Part shown: piece after piece, positions 32,157 to 33,844 of the stretch
Position numbering within the stretch: position 1 is the stretch's first letter
Layout of the letters: each line of letters begins with the position of its first letter
Assembly (NCBI GenBank): GCA_945787445.1
Contig: CALZHT010000027.1
Location: 1-33,844, forward strand
Direction of reading: 5' to 3'
Source of the DNA: an uncultured Desulfobulbaceae bacterium
Lineage (GTDB): Bacteria; Desulfobacterota; Desulfobulbia; Desulfobulbales; CALZHT01
DNA length: 33,844 nucleotides
Notes under the pieces: model-generated
Databases searched by the model: none
What the model was told of the DNA's origin: nothing
What the model saw: only the letters and a program-made list of their open reading frames with translations
Program-made: the position numbers and the translations under genes

Positions 32157-33390
32157 TTGAGCCTTTTTGTACCAATAATGCTGTTTGCCTGGATTCCATT
32201 AACTGTATTATTCTTTCTCATATTAAAGCCGCATCGCGCAGTCCTCTGGTCAGTAATTGGTGGTTGGTTATTCTTGCCTATGGCTTATTATAATTTACCC
32301 GGTTTACCAGAATATAGTAAATTCACTGCCATCTCAATCGGATTGTTGCTTGGCAGTTTCCTTACCGGACAAAAGCAAAGCACCCCTTTCAAATGGAAGA
32401 TATACGATGTCCCAATTGTTATATGGTGTTTTTTTTGTCCCATTGCCACATCCCTCTCAAATCAGCTTGGCCTGCATGAAGGTTTTTCAGGGACTTTTGG
32501 TCATATCATGACGTATGGTGTGCCATATTTTGTAGGACGGATTTACTTTACTAACACCAGGGCATTGAAGGACCTATGCTTAGGGATCATCATTGGCGGA
32601 ATAATATATTTCCCTTTATGTCTTTATGGTTGCATTGTGGATGGCACTATCTACTACAATTATCTTTTGGTACTGGCGAAACAATGAAGAAAAACATATC
32701 AAAGGTTTTCCTTTGTCAGTCCTATTTGTTGCCTTAGCTGTTACCACCATACTATGCAAATCAGCCAATGGATGGACTGCACTCGCTATAGGAATCAGTA
32801 GCTATATACTATACAGTAATTTCAAAGCTGTTCCATTTATAGAAATTTTATTTTTGATAACGCCCCTCTACATAATCAGTCGTACATCAAGCATTCTATC
32901 AGCACACGAAATTGTGACTGTGGCTGAGATATTTTTTGATGAGGAGCGCATTATTTCATTATCAACCAGACTCCAACAGGAGGACCTCATTAATGTGCAA
33001 GCCCTAAAACGTCCTCTTTTGGGTTGGGGGTATTTCGGCCGTGGAATGCCTATAGATCCTGTGACAGGCGAGAGAATCCGTATGGCGAGAGATGCTTTAT
33101 GGCTCATCTCTTTCCAAACACACGGATTTGTCGGTCTAATTTCCCTATACTCGAGTCTGCTATTAGGGCCATGGTTAATGTTGCGCAACAGGAAAAGACT
33201 AATTAAATCTGAATTGAATTATTATTTAGCTTTCGCTATAGCATTGAGCTTGATCGTTATTTTATTCTCTATAGATTCTCTTTTAAATGGAATGTTTAGC
33301 CCTTTGTATATTACAATTTCAGGGGCACTTATAAGCCTTTATATGGTAATATTTAAAAATGAACAAACAGATGAGGTGGTAAGGAATTAA
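32157..33390 (+). pseudogene. O-antigen ligase/polymerase-like (Wzy) gene with internal deletion and frameshift
   Basis: A TTG start with GGGAGA seven bases ahead opens a membrane protein that is collinear with EPS polymerases up to 'IIYFPLCLY' (about 32625). The frame then ends out of register at 32687. The downstream half resumes at once in another frame as 'MVALWMALSTTIIFWYW' (32626), then 'KSANGWTALAIG', 'RPLLGWGYFGRG' and further helices to TAA 33390. In relatives as I remember them, a segment with the 'SPQLH' and 'GYRP.VFM..HGL' motifs lies between these points; it is missing. An internal deletion whose length is not a multiple of three explains both features. The total is about 410 codons, shorter than the usual 450 or more. 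The product is probably inactive. Confidence 0.75.
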
Positions 33391-33439
33391 TGGACACTTT
33401 TTTTAAGGGTGAATTACTAATCATCCAGGAGGTGTTCAA

Positions 33440-33734
33440 TAAGCAAGAGAAAACGTCGTAACTATTCAAAAGATTACAAAGAAGAAGCCGTGAAACTGAT
33501 AGTCGAGCAGGGATACTCACTTTCTGAGATCGGACGAACCTTGGGCATCAATGCCAATTGTTCGGTCGCTGGAAGAAAGAGATTGAGGGAACGTCAGCCG
33601 TTGACGAATCAGGGAATAATACAGTCGCAGAGCAGGCTGAATTAAAACGGCTCCGCAAGGAAAACAAGCGGCTGAAAATGGAGCGTGAGATTTTAAAAAA
33701 GGCGGCAGCCTTCTTCGCGAAAGAACAGGGATGA
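33440..33734 (+). pseudogene. IS3-family transposase OrfA, multiply disrupted
   Basis: The helix-turn-helix OrfA can be rebuilt from three frames: 'SKRKRRNYSKDY' (from 33443), 'EEAVKLIVEQGYSLSEIGRT' (about 33481-33540) and 'LFGRWKKEIEG' through 'REILKKAAAFFAKEQG' to TGA 33732. Relatives suggest one base is missing near 33479 and another near 33559. The position expected for the start codon reads ATA (33440), six bases after AGGAGG. No functional OrfA can be made. Coiled-coil leucine-rich sequence near the end matches the family. Confidence 0.8.
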
Positions 33735-33844
33735 GGTATCGATTTATTGATGGAGCGAGGAAGGCATATCTATTAACCCTGGTTTGTCAGGTAATGCGTG
33801 TGAGCCGTAGTGGATTTTATTCCTGGAAAAACAGAGAAAAGTCC
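33731..33844 (+). CDS. IS3-family transposase OrfB, N-terminal fragment at window edge
   Basis: The ATG overlaps the orfA stop (ATGA). The 38 visible residues 'MRYRFIDGARKAYLLTLVCQ' onward to 'VSRSGFYSWK' match the start of the IS3 OrfB, ahead of its DDE integrase core. The frame is open to the end of the window, so whether it is intact cannot be told. Confidence 0.85.
   Translation, partial: MRYRFIDGARKAYLLTLVCQVMRVSRSGFYSWKNREKS

Larger units (their letters stand above)
33391..33844 (+). mobile_element. IS3-family insertion sequence, left end, decayed
   Basis: The left end begins TGGACACTTTTTTTAAG, a typical IS3-family terminus, immediately after the wzy stop codon. It contains orfA (broken) and the beginning of orfB; the right end lies beyond the window. 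Confidence 0.8.

Noticed and set aside
32600-32700. Programmed frameshift in the wzy-like gene
   Set aside because: There is no slippery heptamer at the junction, and central family motifs are missing, so a deletion explains it better.

Overview
This window is an exopolysaccharide (EPS) and exosortase locus, most likely from a Gram-negative anaerobe of the Desulfobacterota (former Deltaproteobacteria). That placement is an inference. It rests on the exosortase/EpsI pair, the ETF plus membrane iron-sulfur oxidoreductase operon, moderate to low G+C, and short degenerate intergenic repeats. No rRNA or tRNA is present to confirm it. Every confident gene is on the + strand.

Layout. (1) 1-2.6 kb: the 3' part of a large TPR-repeat protein (PrsT-like), then an RfaH-like NusG paralogue, then a short leader with a possible ops-type hairpin. 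(2) 2.8-15.7 kb: the core EPS operon. It holds an AsnB-type amidotransferase, an acyl carrier protein, an AMP-forming ligase, a second PP-loop amidotransferase, rmlA-rmlC-rmlD-rmlB for dTDP-L-rhamnose, a polyprenyl-phosphate sugar-1-phosphate transferase, an exosortase and EpsI, closed by a strong terminator. This block is peppered with two families of short repeats, some inside coding sequence. It also carries a GxxExxY cassette with inverted-repeat ends and a broken four-helix-bundle gene. (3) 16.0-20.2 kb: a lipoprotein-leader remnant, then etfB-etfA-etfD. (4) 20.4-24.8 kb: an SGNH-hydrolase lipoprotein, a structured leader, then an acyl-CoA-dehydrogenase-like enzyme, a stand-alone adenylation enzyme and a carrier protein, followed by the 35-codon stub of a type I polyketide synthase ketosynthase. 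(5) 24.8-33.4 kb: GNAT acyltransferase, polysaccharide deacetylase, PIG-L deacetylase, glycosyltransferase, sulfotransferase, Wzx-like flippase and a Wzy-like polymerase broken by an internal deletion. (6) 33.4 kb to the end: a decayed IS3-family element.

The most interesting part is region 4. The adenylation enzyme's specificity pocket reads D-L-L-Y-L-A-L-V-C, the pattern I remember for the L-prolyl-AMP ligases of pyrrole-forming pathways (RedM/PltF type). Its neighbours match the other two members of that module: a prolyl-carrier dehydrogenase and a free-standing carrier protein. The dehydrogenase has Ser at the usual catalytic Glu position and a Glu where isovaleryl-CoA dehydrogenase has its base. 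The neighbouring ETF and EtfD could take its electrons to the quinone pool. No intact PKS follows; only a ketosynthase stub remains. A GNAT enzyme, two deacetylases and a rhamnose pathway share the locus. One reading is that a pyrrole-2-carboxyl (or prolyl/pyrrolinyl) group is attached to the polysaccharide, much as clorobiocin and coumermycin carry it on a deoxysugar. This is a hypothesis.

Several genes show decay (the carrier-linked KS, wzy, the four-helix-bundle gene, the IS3 orfA and the lipoprotein leader). The second half of the locus may therefore be under relaxed selection or recent rearrangement.
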